Assembly: GCA_018653085.1 (NCBI GenBank)
Contig: JABIAY010000075.1
Span: forward strand, 1 to 64,000
DNA from: Nitrospina sp.
Lineage (GTDB): Bacteria > Nitrospinota > Nitrospinia > Nitrospinales > VA-1
DNA length: 64,000 nucleotides
Direction of reading: 5' to 3'
Shown: positions 10,488 through 20,489 of the stretch, piece by piece
Layout: every line of letters begins with the position of its first letter
Position numbering within the stretch: the first letter of the stretch is position 1
Made by a program: the position numbers and the translations under genes
Notes under the pieces: generated by a model
The model's input: only the letters and a program-made list of their open reading frames with translations
What the model was told of the DNA's origin: nothing
The model's database searches: none

Positions 10488-11585
10488 TTATTTAATAATT
10501 TGCTCCATTTTTATGAACATATTATCTCTCTGTACCAGGCGACCCAACCGGCATATTTCGTAGGCCAACACCCTGTTTTTAGGATCCCAGGGGAACTCCG
10601 AGAACCTGATTACAGGCTCATTTGATATTTCACTCGAGATTTCAGGTCCTCCAGGAATCTTTTCGGCACGATTCCTCGTGTAGAAATATCCTCCGTTTCG
10701 GGATGTCCGCTCTATTAATTCAAAGTATTCTTCAATTTGTTCCTTTTTCATCTCTTGAAAAGAGGAAGTGTTAATGGACAGGTCTATAAAATCATCAGGA
10801 ATCAAATGAATCTGGTCAGGAGTGAGGAATGTAAAACCTTTGTTTTCAGATAAAGGAGTTTTCGCTTCATGGGGCATAGTGATTTTCACATCTGGAAACA
10901 AATTCGATAAGAAAGCCATGGAAAGACATAATGTATTTGGTAGGTCAACTACTATAAAGTTCTTCTGGTGATTTGAATATATAATGGAGGCTAAATTTCC
11001 GTTTCCTGGACCAATTTCTAAAACCGTTTTTATTTCATTCCAATCAATCAATCCAGAGATAATATTAAACTGGTAATAAGTAACAATCAGATGGTCGCTT
11101 AAATTTAGCCCTGTTTTCTGGGTATATTGCTCCGCCAATTCTCTGACGTTGGATGCGACCCCGAGATTTTTTTTTAAATCCAGAAAATTAATCCGAAATG
11201 GACTGAGGTCCGGATCGGAAACATCACAATGATTCATTACCGCATCGTAAGCTGCACTAGTACTCATGGTCGCCATGAATTCTTCGGCGCCCATTAATTG
11301 GGCAAACTTTTGGAAAAGTTTTTTCTGAGCTATTGGCAGATACCACTTAGGATTTTTCAATAGTTTTCTAATTTTAACAAACAGATCCCATTTCCCTGGA
11401 GGCACATAATACCCTAAGCTTCCCGAAGTTATGACTCGGTCAGGCAAAATATCAATACTCATATTGTCGGTTTCGTATTGCCAATATTCAGATAATGAGT
11501 AATCAGGAATATCTCTAGCTTGGCGGGAGCCACGAAAGTCTCTCATTCTTTGAAGGATTTCCTTCGGAAGGATGAACTCATGCAT
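10488..11585 (-). CDS. Putative sugar O-methyltransferase
   Basis: MHEFILPKEILQRMRDFRGSRQARDIPDYSLSEYWQYETDNM; VLEIGPGNGNLASII SAM motif. Confidence 0.75.
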   Translation of the reverse strand: MHEFILPKEILQRMRDFRGSRQARDIPDYSLSEYWQYETDNMSIDILPDRVITSGSLGYYVPPGKWDLFVKIRKLLKNPKWYLPIAQKKLFQKFAQLMGAEEFMATMSTSAAYDAVMNHCDVSDPDLSPFRINFLDLKKNLGVASNVRELAEQYTQKTGLNLSDHLIVTYYQFNIISGLIDWNEIKTVLEIGPGNGNLASIIYSNHQKNFIVVDLPNTLCLSMAFLSNLFPDVKITMPHEAKTPLSENKGFTFLTPDQIHLIPDDFIDLSINTSSFQEMKKEQIEEYFELIERTSRNGGYFYTRNRAEKIPGGPEISSEISNEPVIRFSEFPWDPKNRVLAYEICRLGRLVQRDNMFIKMEQIIK

Positions 11586-11669
11586 TTAAATCAAAATCTC
11601 CTGAACTATGATCGAGGTGGGGAGAAAATTAACAACAAATATATCATACAATCGATCCATTGATTTTAA

Positions 11670-11697
11670 TGGTCAAGATGAGAGGATTTGAACCTCT
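11670..11697 (-). other. tRNA 3'-end fragment: T-arm, acceptor 3' strand and encoded CCA
   Basis: Minus strand AGAGG-TTCAAAT-CCTCT-CATCTTG-A-CCA; no matching 5' acceptor half (CAAGATG) seen upstream. Confidence 0.6.
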
Positions 11698-12277
11698 AAG
11701 GATCAAGTTTCTCTCTTGTGGTACTCCTCCAATCTGACCGAAGAAGACTCATTTGATAAAGGGAGTACCGTTTCCCATCAAACTTCAAAACATCTCGAAT
11801 GATCCCTTCCATGACAAACCCTCCCTTCACGTAAACAGTTATCGCCGCAATATTACATAGCTGCACACTTGCACTCAACCGGTGAAGTTTTTTTATATTG
11901 AAACCGTAATCCGCCATTAACTGGCACAATTCTTTTCCATAACCTGTTCCTCGAAATTTTTTATCTCCCAGAAGAACATGAGCGAGGGTTCCATGTTCGT
12001 GGTTTAGGCTAATATTTTTAAGCTCAAAGTGACCAATATGCTCACCAGAAGCAATATGGTAGACTGCCAAAAACTCGTGCGTGTTTGGAAGTTCACGGGA
12101 TTGACGATAGTCTTCAAATAATTGCGTTGTCACCGGAAATTTAAGCGATGCAGATGTCATAAAAAGTTCAAATTTATTTTCCGGCATCCATTTTGAGAGG
12201 TTTTCAGAATGGACGGGTCGATATTGCTTGACCCCTAAATTTTGCGTTTTCACTAAAAATTCTTCTGGATCACCCAT
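11696..12277 (-). CDS. GNAT-family N-acetyltransferase (RimJ/RimL-like)
   Basis: GTLAHVLLGDKKFRGTGYGKELCQLMADYGF acetyl-CoA loop; GGFVMEGIIRDVLKFDGKRYSLYQMSLL. Confidence 0.88.
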   Translation of the reverse strand: MGDPEEFLVKTQNLGVKQYRPVHSENLSKWMPENKFELFMTSASLKFPVTTQLFEDYRQSRELPNTHEFLAVYHIASGEHIGHFELKNISLNHEHGTLAHVLLGDKKFRGTGYGKELCQLMADYGFNIKKLHRLSASVQLCNIAAITVYVKGGFVMEGIIRDVLKFDGKRYSLYQMSLLRSDWRSTTREKLDP

Positions 12278-12286
12278 ATTTAGCCT

Positions 12287-13366
12287 CTAACTTGAAATTT
12301 CTTTCAGCACCATTGAAAGCTTCTCAATAAAAACTTTCATCTGCTCAACAGAACCTAAACCAACCCTTATATAGGGCTCAAGGCACAGTTCCTTAAACCC
12401 TCCTTTTATCATAATTTTTTCTCTGAACAACAGTTTAACTATTTCTTCTGCTCTTTTTCTACTACTAACATTAATCAATACGAAGTTGGCGTGACTCTCC
12501 TCCATATGAAGCCCTAGCTCAGGTATTTTTTTTTCAAGATAATGTTTTCCTGCAGATATCTGCCCTAAGTAATCATCTAAAATTTCAGGGTGGTATAATA
12601 GGTAACAACCAAAACTAACGGCAAATGAATTAACTTCGTACATTGGCCTTACCTTAAACAAATCACTAATTATTTGTTTGGAACTGGCAAGGTATCCTAG
12701 GCGAGCGGATGCCAGGCCCAAAGCCTTAGAAAATGTCCTGGAAACCACTAAGTTGTCGTAGTCACTTAAAAAATCCAGCATAGTTTGTCCGTAAAATTGC
12801 TGGTATGCCTCATCTATCAGAACCAATGCACCATATTTTCTTGCAGCCTCGATAATTTTATTTAAATCCTGTTGCGAAAAAACTGTCCCTGTAGGACTAT
12901 TTGGGTTGGGAATACAAACTAATCTTGTCGCTGAAGTAATCTTGTTGATAATTTTTTCTGGCGAAATAATAAAGCCCTTGCCATACACGCATTCTTCTAG
13001 CCGGGCCTGGAACATCTGCACGTAAACATAGTACATGGCATAGGTGGGGCTGATCAAAATCACTTCATCGCCTGGTTCCACATAGGCCTCAAACACACTT
13101 TTAATTGCCGCATCGGAGCCGGAAGAAAGATATATTTGGCCCAGATCTAATGCCAATGTTTCAGCTAATTTCGCGTAAAGAGGTTTTACATCAGGGTAGG
13201 AACTAACCAAATCAGGGGTAATCAAACTGCATAAATCTTGCAATACTTCTCCAGAAAAACCAATCACATTTTCATTTCTATCTAAAGAAAGATAGCTTGA
13301 ACGGTTGAAGCTTGCATTAGCAACCCGGTGGAGATCTGCAATATGTTTTTTTTGTTTGATGGGCAT
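12287..13366 (-). CDS. Aminotransferase class I/II, histidinol-phosphate aminotransferase-like
   Basis: LDRNEN, YLSSGSDAAIKSVFEAY, PNPNSPTGTVFS, LIDEAYQQF, RTFSKALGLASARLGY PLP-lysine motif. Confidence 0.9.
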   Translation of the reverse strand: MPIKQKKHIADLHRVANASFNRSSYLSLDRNENVIGFSGEVLQDLCSLITPDLVSSYPDVKPLYAKLAETLALDLGQIYLSSGSDAAIKSVFEAYVEPGDEVILISPTYAMYYVYVQMFQARLEECVYGKGFIISPEKIINKITSATRLVCIPNPNSPTGTVFSQQDLNKIIEAARKYGALVLIDEAYQQFYGQTMLDFLSDYDNLVVSRTFSKALGLASARLGYLASSKQIISDLFKVRPMYEVNSFAVSFGCYLLYHPEILDDYLGQISAGKHYLEKKIPELGLHMEESHANFVLINVSSRKRAEEIVKLLFREKIMIKGGFKELCLEPYIRVGLGSVEQMKVFIEKLSMVLKEISS

Positions 13367-13944
13367 TGTGAAAGAATTTAAAGACTAAACTAAATGCCTT
13401 ATTTAGGTGACACTATTCTTGTTGTTATAAGGGGTCTTTGATTCTGAAAATTCGTTTTTTTGTAACTAGTATTCTACTTGAGGAATTCGCCTGCATATTT
13501 TATTATCATTTTTATGAGAACCGTCTTCCGTAGAGAAGATTCCGATATCTACGCCGAGCGTGAACCATGGCACCTTCGTAGCTGAACGTTGAGGAGGCTA
13601 CCATGAGACAAGCTTATCACATTATGGATAGAGGCGCAGGAAGAGATGCCGAGCTATCGGGCTACGATGGCCAGTTACAGTGGGAAGGTCCAGATCCAGC
13701 GTGGGCCGATGGCAGGACAAAAAGATGGTTTTACATTGGACGGCCTCGGAATTTTACATAAGTCCGGCTTCCATAAATGTATGAATCTGGTGTCTTTGTT
13801 TTTGAGTGAATTGGGTGTAAGCTCTTACCGTGGCCCTTTGATTTGCCGATTTAGGAAAAGTGTTGAGTTTTTCACAGCTTGCCTCTTGGTCAATCACCAA
13901 AATTGCACTTACAAATTAACTTCAAGCCAAACTAAACAAATAAG

Positions 13945-14886
13945 ATGAATGCCACAAAAAAGGTCGCCGTTTGCTCCCGTTCTTTTTCACAAAATTCTAT
14001 TCTGCGCTCCGAATTGTTGGCAACGTATCAACATGTCACCTTCAATGATGCAGGCCTTCAATTAAAGGGCGACAGCCTGGTCGAGTTCCTAATGGGGCAT
14101 GACAAGGCAATAATCGCTCTTGAGGCAATGGATGAGTCAGTACTCTCCCGTCTGCCCAAGCTTCAGGTCATCAGCAAATATGGCGTTGGAATGGACAGAA
14201 TAGACATAGTGGCCATGCGTACTTATGGTAAGCGCCTAGGATGGACGGGCGGAGTTAACCGCCGCTCTGTATCCGAATTGGTGATTTCGTTCTCCATAGC
14301 TCTGCTACGCCATGTGCCTGCGGCTCATCGCGAAGTCCTTTCAGGATCCTGGAACCAGAAATTGGGCAGCTATTTGACAAGAAAGACTGTTGGCATAATT
14401 GGTTGTGGTCATATTGGCAAAGATTTGGTCTCCCTGTTGCAGGCTTTCGATTGCCCAATTTTGGTGAACGATATTCTGGATTTCCCCGATTTCTATGCGG
14501 CCCACGGGATCGAGGCGGTCAATCTGGAGGAGCTCTTAAAGCGATCCGACGTTGTTACCCTGCACGTACCTCTAGACGAAAGCACTCGTGGGATGCTTGA
14601 TAGCCAAAGGCTGGCACTGTTGAAGCCAAGCGCTGTTTTGGTCAATGCTGCCCGCGGAGGTTTGGTTGATGAAGTGGCATTGAAACGGATGTTGCAGGAC
14701 AAACGTTTGGCTGCCGCTGCCTTCGATGTATTCGCTGAAGAGCCACCTCGGGATCAAGAACTGCTGGCGCTACCTAACTTTCTTGCCACCCCACATATTG
14801 GTGGCAGTGCCCACGAGGCAATTTTGGCCATGGGGAGGGCAGCAATTGATGGCTTGGATAATAATAAAATTCCAGATATATTTTAG
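13945..14886 (+). CDS. D-isomer-specific 2-hydroxyacid dehydrogenase (phosphoglycerate dehydrogenase-like)
   Basis: VISKYGVGMDRID, TVGIIGCGHIGKDL, NAARGGLVDEVAL, FDVFAEEPP, PHIGGSAHEA. Confidence 0.92.
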   Translation: MNATKKVAVCSRSFSQNSILRSELLATYQHVTFNDAGLQLKGDSLVEFLMGHDKAIIALEAMDESVLSRLPKLQVISKYGVGMDRIDIVAMRTYGKRLGWTGGVNRRSVSELVISFSIALLRHVPAAHREVLSGSWNQKLGSYLTRKTVGIIGCGHIGKDLVSLLQAFDCPILVNDILDFPDFYAAHGIEAVNLEELLKRSDVVTLHVPLDESTRGMLDSQRLALLKPSAVLVNAARGGLVDEVALKRMLQDKRLAAAAFDVFAEEPPRDQELLALPNFLATPHIGGSAHEAILAMGRAAIDGLDNNKIPDIF

Positions 14887-15003
14887 GAAAACTTTCGATG
14901 GACAGATGTCTTGGCATTTTGTGCGATTAATTCTTTGAATCCATTATACGATGATTTATAGTGCCCTGTTTAGCAAGATGAAAAAATTAAAAGAGATGGA
15001 AAG

Positions 15004-15774
15004 ATGAAAGCGATAGGAATTATTCCTGCTCGTCTTGGGGCGACCCGCTATCCCAATAAGCCTATGGCTCTCATTCATGGTATGCCCATGGTGGGGCATT
15101 GTTATCACCGTACCCGCCTGACTCCAGGGATTGAAGCTACCTATGTAGCAACCTGTGACGAAGAAGTTGCTGATTATGTGCGTAGCATAGGCGGTTTGGT
15201 CGCTATGACCTCAACCAGCCATACCCGGGCTACGACGCGTACTGCTGAAGCGATGGAGCATATCGAGGTGGAAACCGGCGAGCGAGCCGATGTGGTGGTA
15301 ATGGTGCAAGGAGATGAACCTCTGATATCGATTGAGGCAATCGCAGAGACCCTTAAACACTTTGGCGATCCCGCTGTTGAAATCGTAAACATCATGTCAC
15401 GCCTTAGCACCTATGAGCAGTTTGTCGATAAAAATAATATAAAAGTGGTTGTAAATCATTGTAACGATGCTCTCTATTTCTCCCGCGAACCCATCCCTTC
15501 CTCTTGGCAAGGCCTGGAAGGTTTACCGATGTATATGCAGACCGGCATCATTGCTTTTCGCCGCAACGCTCTATTGCACTTCAACAATATGGATGAGACC
15601 CGGCTGGAGCAAATTGAATCCGTGGACATGAACCGGGTTCTAGAAACGGGTGGTCGAATTCGTATGGTCCTGACTGAAGCCGTCACCATTGGTGTCGATA
15701 CCCCTCAGGAACTCAAAGATGCTGAGAAACTGATGAATAACGACCCAACTCTAGCCCAATATCTGGTCCGATGA
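15004..15774 (+). CDS. KdsB-like CMP-sugar-acid cytidylyltransferase
   Basis: IIPARLGATRYPNKPM, VMVQGDEPLIS, ALYFSREPIP, GVDTPQELKDAE; diverged TSHTRATTRTAEA where KdsB has a DHxSGTER-type segment. Confidence 0.85.
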   Translation: MKAIGIIPARLGATRYPNKPMALIHGMPMVGHCYHRTRLTPGIEATYVATCDEEVADYVRSIGGLVAMTSTSHTRATTRTAEAMEHIEVETGERADVVVMVQGDEPLISIEAIAETLKHFGDPAVEIVNIMSRLSTYEQFVDKNNIKVVVNHCNDALYFSREPIPSSWQGLEGLPMYMQTGIIAFRRNALLHFNNMDETRLEQIESVDMNRVLETGGRIRMVLTEAVTIGVDTPQELKDAEKLMNNDPTLAQYLVR

Positions 15775-15879
15775 AAAAACATGGAATCCGGCCAACGGCA
15801 CCACTGAATCGATACTCCTGCTGAGTACTGAAGATGCAGAAAACTGCTTTGTCAATGGAACGTGTTTAGGGATTGACTC

Positions 15880-16917
15880 ATGACGAAATTAAAAGTAGGC
15901 ATAGCTGGATTTGGAATAGTAGGAAAACGCCGTAAGGACTGTATTGATCGTCATTCCAATTTACGTTTGGTTGCGGTATGCGACAAGACACTTGACGGAG
16001 AAGGCACATTCGCCGATGGTATTCGCTATTATAACAATTATCGGCGCTTGTTAACGGAAGATATGGACATCTTGGTCGTCTGCATGACCAACGATATTGC
16101 TGCGGAAGTGACGATTGCCGGCTTGGAGGTAGGTCTGCATGTTTTTTGCGAAAAACCACCAGGTCGCAATGTCGAAGACGTGGTAAAAGTCATCGCCGAA
16201 GAACGTCAGCATCCCAACCTTAAGCTTAAGTACGGTTTTAATCATCGCTACCATGAATCTGTTCAGGAGGCTCTCAGGATTTTAGACTCGGGAGAGCTTG
16301 GCAGTGTCATCAATATGCGTGGCGTATATGGAAAAGCAAAGCTTATTTCCTTCAACCAACCGGTCTGGCGCACCAAACGAGAGATTGCTGGCGGAGGAGT
16401 TTTGCTGGATCAAGGTATACACATGGTGGATCTCATGCTATTGTTTGGGGGTGTTTTCACCGAAGTGCACAGCTTTATCGCCAATAGCTACTGGGGACAT
16501 GATGTTGAAGACAACGCTTATGCTCTGATGCGAACACCGGGCGGTGTAATCGGGATGCTCAATTCCTCAGCAACGCAATGGCGGCATCGCTTTAATCTAG
16601 ATATCAACTTAGAGCGGGGTAGCCTTATTCTAGGCGGTATACTTTCTGAAACCAAGAGCTATGGTGCCGAGACTTTGACCGTAGTACGAGCCGATCCCGA
16701 CAACGATCGCGGTGACCCCATGGAACAGTTAACTCGTTACAACCAGGATCGATCATGGGATGAAGAAATCGCCGATTTTATCAAATGTATCCTGAATGAT
16801 AAACCCGTTCAAAACGGCAACTCTAAAGAGGCCTTGTGCACTATGCGGCTCGTTTTTAAAATCTACTATGCAGACCCCGCCTGGCGCAAAAGCTATGGGA
16901 TCCCAAACCCTGATTAA
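15880..16917 (+). CDS. Gfo/Idh/MocA-family oxidoreductase
   Basis: KVGIAGFGIVGKRRKDCI Rossmann motif; VFCEKPPGRNVED; GGGVLLDQGIHMVDLMLLFGG. Confidence 0.93.
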   Translation: MTKLKVGIAGFGIVGKRRKDCIDRHSNLRLVAVCDKTLDGEGTFADGIRYYNNYRRLLTEDMDILVVCMTNDIAAEVTIAGLEVGLHVFCEKPPGRNVEDVVKVIAEERQHPNLKLKYGFNHRYHESVQEALRILDSGELGSVINMRGVYGKAKLISFNQPVWRTKREIAGGGVLLDQGIHMVDLMLLFGGVFTEVHSFIANSYWGHDVEDNAYALMRTPGGVIGMLNSSATQWRHRFNLDINLERGSLILGGILSETKSYGAETLTVVRADPDNDRGDPMEQLTRYNQDRSWDEEIADFIKCILNDKPVQNGNSKEALCTMRLVFKIYYADPAWRKSYGIPNPD

Positions 16918-17075
16918 TTTTGTTCTAGACAATGCCCGTATCCATAACCATTTTATTGGTTCTGTCTTGTCGATTGGATAAAATAAGAGCACCCAAGACT
17001 CCAATTTGTCCTAGGACAAGAACCCGAATCAAACCTGATTTTCCGTTTAAAATTTGCTAGGAGGAGGATTTTGGC

Positions 17076-17840
17076 ATGCTTGAAGTCAATGAACTTCTGG
17101 AGTTGGCTAAATCCATTTCGACCAGGGCGGGCCTACGACTACTAAACAGCCTGGACCAGGGAAAAAAGGAGTATGTTTGTAGCAGTGAGCATCCAAAGGA
17201 GATCAAGGCGTTAGCCGATACTGTGTTGGAGAAGGACATTCTGCAAGCTCTTATCCCCAAAGGCCTTCCAATTTTGAGCGAAGAGTCTGGTTTTATCTCA
17301 GGGGAGCGAGAATCCAAATATTGGTTTATTGTTGATCCGCTCGATGGGACTTTCAATTTCGTTAAAGGACTGGGCCCATCCGCTATCTCCATCGCTCTCT
17401 GGCAAGATCAAAAGCCGATATTTGGTGTGATTTATAGTCTGACGGAGCGGCAACTCTTTTGGGGTGGAGTTGGCATTGGCGCCTACTGTGATGGCCAGAA
17501 AATACTGGTTTCTGATACCTTGAGTAAGGCGGAGGCATCTATTTGCACAGGATTTCCTGTGAGGTTCGAAAGCAAAAGTGATCTCGCCATACAAAAATTT
17601 TTGCGCATGGTCAGACAGTATTCCAAGGTTCGAATGCTTGGTTCCGCAGCAATTTCTCTCATAAATATTGCAAAGGGGGCTGCTGATGTGTATTCAGAAC
17701 AAAATATTATGATCTGGGATGTTGCGGCGGGTCTTGCAATTGTTGGAGGAGCCGGAGGGTCTGTCCATTTTAATCCGGGGACCATCGAACATTCATTAGA
17801 TGTCTACGCGAGCAATCGACACCTTTTTGAACCTAATTAA
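17076..17840 (+). CDS. Inositol monophosphatase-family sugar phosphatase
   Basis: LSEESG, FIVDPLDGTFNFVKG, GSAAISLINIAKGAADVY, IWDVAAGLAIVGGAGG. Confidence 0.92.
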   Translation: MLEVNELLELAKSISTRAGLRLLNSLDQGKKEYVCSSEHPKEIKALADTVLEKDILQALIPKGLPILSEESGFISGERESKYWFIVDPLDGTFNFVKGLGPSAISIALWQDQKPIFGVIYSLTERQLFWGGVGIGAYCDGQKILVSDTLSKAEASICTGFPVRFESKSDLAIQKFLRMVRQYSKVRMLGSAAISLINIAKGAADVYSEQNIMIWDVAAGLAIVGGAGGSVHFNPGTIEHSLDVYASNRHLFEPN

Positions 17841-18121
17841 ACCAAAAAGTTAGAATGCTTCCTAACCACCTGTTCTGGTTATAACCTTTTTTATAAGCAG
17901 GTGATCAAGGGAATTCCAAACTCTATTTCCAGCATGAGTGAAAATCTGCACCGACCAAAGAACTCCTTCGATCTCTCAATAAAAAAAGTTAACAGTACTG
18001 TCGAAATTGAAGCCCCCAGTGAGGGCCCAGTCATGCGCTACCTAGAAAACGATATGGAAAGATACCAGAGGCATAGCGATATCGATATCTGAACTAGTCC
18101 CTATGATCAGAACCTCGCGTG

Positions 18122-19048
18122 TCATTTCGGCCCAGCTTGATTAGAGGAATCTTTTAACTCGGCCCAGGCCTCGGCATGTTTCCTACCCATCAATGAACCA
18201 TCTACATCACAGACATTGCAGGGTTTGAAATTTCGATCTGCATCGTTCAAACGGTGCCGTATTGTCATCAACAACTTTGAAAACCATATCTCTATGAAGT
18301 CCTGCTTGTACAGGTTGCCGACGACCATTTTCTTACCCCAATCGTGGGTACAGAGCAGAACATCTCCAAGATAATCCATGACGAAACTGTAACCTGGATA
18401 AAAACAGGGCTTGGCTAGAGGTTCAACCAGAGAAGGACGCTTGAATTCCGCGTTATCCATCATTCCCGCCCGATTGGTCAGGGTGATTCCAAAATCCTGT
18501 TCCTGAGGAAGGTAGCGGTTCCGGATGACAAACTGATCGTCCTGGAGGCCAACGCTACGACACATATTTTCGAAACGGTCCGCATCCTCCTTGCCGTCAT
18601 AAACGCTAATCGACAGGGTTGAGAGACCACTGGTAAAGAGGCGGCCCAGCCTTTCTTCGTTAAGCACATCACCGTTGGTGACAATCTCGATCCGGGCCGT
18701 TGGAAGTTGATTTCTGAAAAGGGCTACATGCTCATATAATTTTTTATCTAGCAATGGTTCTACAAAACCCGAAAATATGACCAAACCAGAAAATTCGACC
18801 GCAGCCAGTTGGGTGCTTAGTTTCTCCGTCAAACCCAGAGGCATGAACTCCTCAACGTCAGGATAAGTGGGATCGCTGCGAGGGCAGAAAACACAGGTTC
18901 GGTTGCAGGTTCCAGAGGTACTCAGCTCCACTATGGAAGGAAGAGGCAGGCGGCGGTTTTCCAAGGCGAAACCACTGTCGACAATCGCCGACTTCCGCAA
19001 AATACCAGGATCAAAGAACTTGGGTGATGAAGTGTTTTGTTCATTCAT
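18122..19048 (-). CDS. Radical SAM/SPASM protein
   Basis: STSGTCNRTCVFCPRSDP CxxxCxxC; C-terminal CTHDWGKKMVVGN..FKPCNVCDVDG SPASM-like cysteines. Confidence 0.9.
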   Translation of the reverse strand: MNEQNTSSPKFFDPGILRKSAIVDSGFALENRRLPLPSIVELSTSGTCNRTCVFCPRSDPTYPDVEEFMPLGLTEKLSTQLAAVEFSGLVIFSGFVEPLLDKKLYEHVALFRNQLPTARIEIVTNGDVLNEERLGRLFTSGLSTLSISVYDGKEDADRFENMCRSVGLQDDQFVIRNRYLPQEQDFGITLTNRAGMMDNAEFKRPSLVEPLAKPCFYPGYSFVMDYLGDVLLCTHDWGKKMVVGNLYKQDFIEIWFSKLLMTIRHRLNDADRNFKPCNVCDVDGSLMGRKHAEAWAELKDSSNQAGPK

Positions 19049-19207
19049 TGTTCTTTAAAAATCTACTTATGTTTCCATGACCGAGCCAAATGAAAATGCC
19101 TTCATGAAAGGAGGCCTTTGCATTTGCAAATTAGATGCAAGTCGACAAGTTTGACCAAGAAAGGAAGGCTTTTAATAAAGTTTTTTATTCGTTTTTAGAA
19201 TGACTAC

Positions 19208-19975
19208 TTATTGATCAATTTTTTTATCCCTCACCTCTATTCCTTCCAGGCAGGATATGTCAAGCATTCTAATATCCACACTATAAGCCAAAAATAGAAA
19301 TCCATCCTTAACCAAAGAATCAAGTTTTTTTGGGTCCGCTTCGACCACATGGAGACCGCCAGGTTTATTGGCGGTCAACCCGGCATGCTTTATTTTTTTT
19401 ATCGCAGTAAGGACATCAGGGTGATCCAAGTCACCGGGAACTCCCATAGAAGCTGAAAGATCGTAGGGGCCAATGAGATATCCATCTACTTTTTCAGATG
19501 ATAAAATAGAATCAATATTATTTACGGCATCAATATTTTCAATTTGTGCAATGAGAACAGCGTTTTCCCCCAGCCAGTTTTTATACTCTTGAAATCTGGC
19601 ACCATAACCCTGAGCTCGCGCCAACCCCACACCCCTAGTTCCAGTAGGTGGATAATGAATAGCGGAAAATGCTTTATTAATATCTTCAAGCGACCGAACC
19701 ATAGGAAGGATTATTCCAACCGAACCCGCATCCATCACTCGTTTAATCTGGACCGGATCATTCGAGGAAAGCCTTACCAAAGGTGTATTACCGCATAAAT
19801 CAATGACCCGGATTAACTCTTCCGCCTCCTGAATATTAATCATACTGTGTTCTAAATCTATGGTTACCCAATCGAATCCTCTTCGGCTCATAATCTCTGC
19901 GATAGCAGGATGAGCTAAAGTTATCCACGATCCAACGGTAAGCATATTATTTTTTAATTTAGACTTTAGTTGCAT
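19208..19975 (-). CDS. HpcH/HpaI-family aldolase (upstream ATG at 20065 also possible)
   Basis: GSWITLAHPAIAEIMSRRGFDWVTIDLEHS, VRLSSNDPVQIKRVMDAG, GIILPMV, IAQIEN, GPYDLSASMG. Confidence 0.9.
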   Translation of the reverse strand: MQLKSKLKNNMLTVGSWITLAHPAIAEIMSRRGFDWVTIDLEHSMINIQEAEELIRVIDLCGNTPLVRLSSNDPVQIKRVMDAGSVGIILPMVRSLEDINKAFSAIHYPPTGTRGVGLARAQGYGARFQEYKNWLGENAVLIAQIENIDAVNNIDSILSSEKVDGYLIGPYDLSASMGVPGDLDHPDVLTAIKKIKHAGLTANKPGGLHVVEADPKKLDSLVKDGFLFLAYSVDIRMLDISCLEGIEVRDKKIDQ

Positions 19976-20281
19976 TTTACGGTGGGATAGTTTTTGAGAG
20001 GAGAATCCTAATTTGAAACCACATAAAGTTTTACTATTTTTTATTCGAAAAACACTTGCGAACAATATCAGACCCTGCTACCGCTAATCGAAAAACTCGT
20101 CCAAGCTATCTACCCGAACTAAATTCGCAAACTACTACCGGGGGCAAAGTTATCCTTTGAAGAATAGCCCATAAGATGCATGGAAAACAAGGGTTTTTCT
20201 GGGCCTTTGATTGCTGGTTTTTCATAAAAACGTCTCATCGGTTGACGTAGATGCCGATTTTAAAATGAAGGTTAAAAAAAA

Positions 20282-20291
20282 GGGGGGGGGG
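20282..20291. repeat. Homopolymer G10 immediately after an A-run
   Basis: Read directly: ..aaaaaaaaggggggggggcta.. Confidence 0.9.
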
Positions 20292-20489
20292 CTAAAGTTC
20301 TCCATGAGCGCGGATTTGCATATCGAGAAAAACGACTTGCAGAAATGTCTGACCTTGGCAGGCTTAAAAATACTTACAGCGAAATATGGGTAAAGCAGTA
20401 GTATTTTGTAAGCGAGGATTTTCCTTTCTCCAGATAGGTGTGCCCGCAAAAAACGGGAGGGGACACCAGAAACCCGTCTGTATTAAATA

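Noticed and set aside
13646-13948. 100-aa plus ORF before the 2-hydroxyacid dehydrogenase
   Set aside because: No recognisable domain in any frame of 13.5-13.9 kb; possible gene relic but not identifiable by eye
17867-17903. CACCTG...CAGGTG inverted repeat with T-run downstream of the IMPase gene
   Set aside because: Could be a terminator, but the stem is short with a long loop; too weak to annotate
17901-18092. 63-aa ORF between the IMPase and radical SAM genes
   Set aside because: No motif, short, unsupported; left unannotated
20211-20393. 60-aa plus ORF spanning the G10 tract
   Set aside because: Low-complexity Lys/Gly stretch generated by the homopolymer; not convincing
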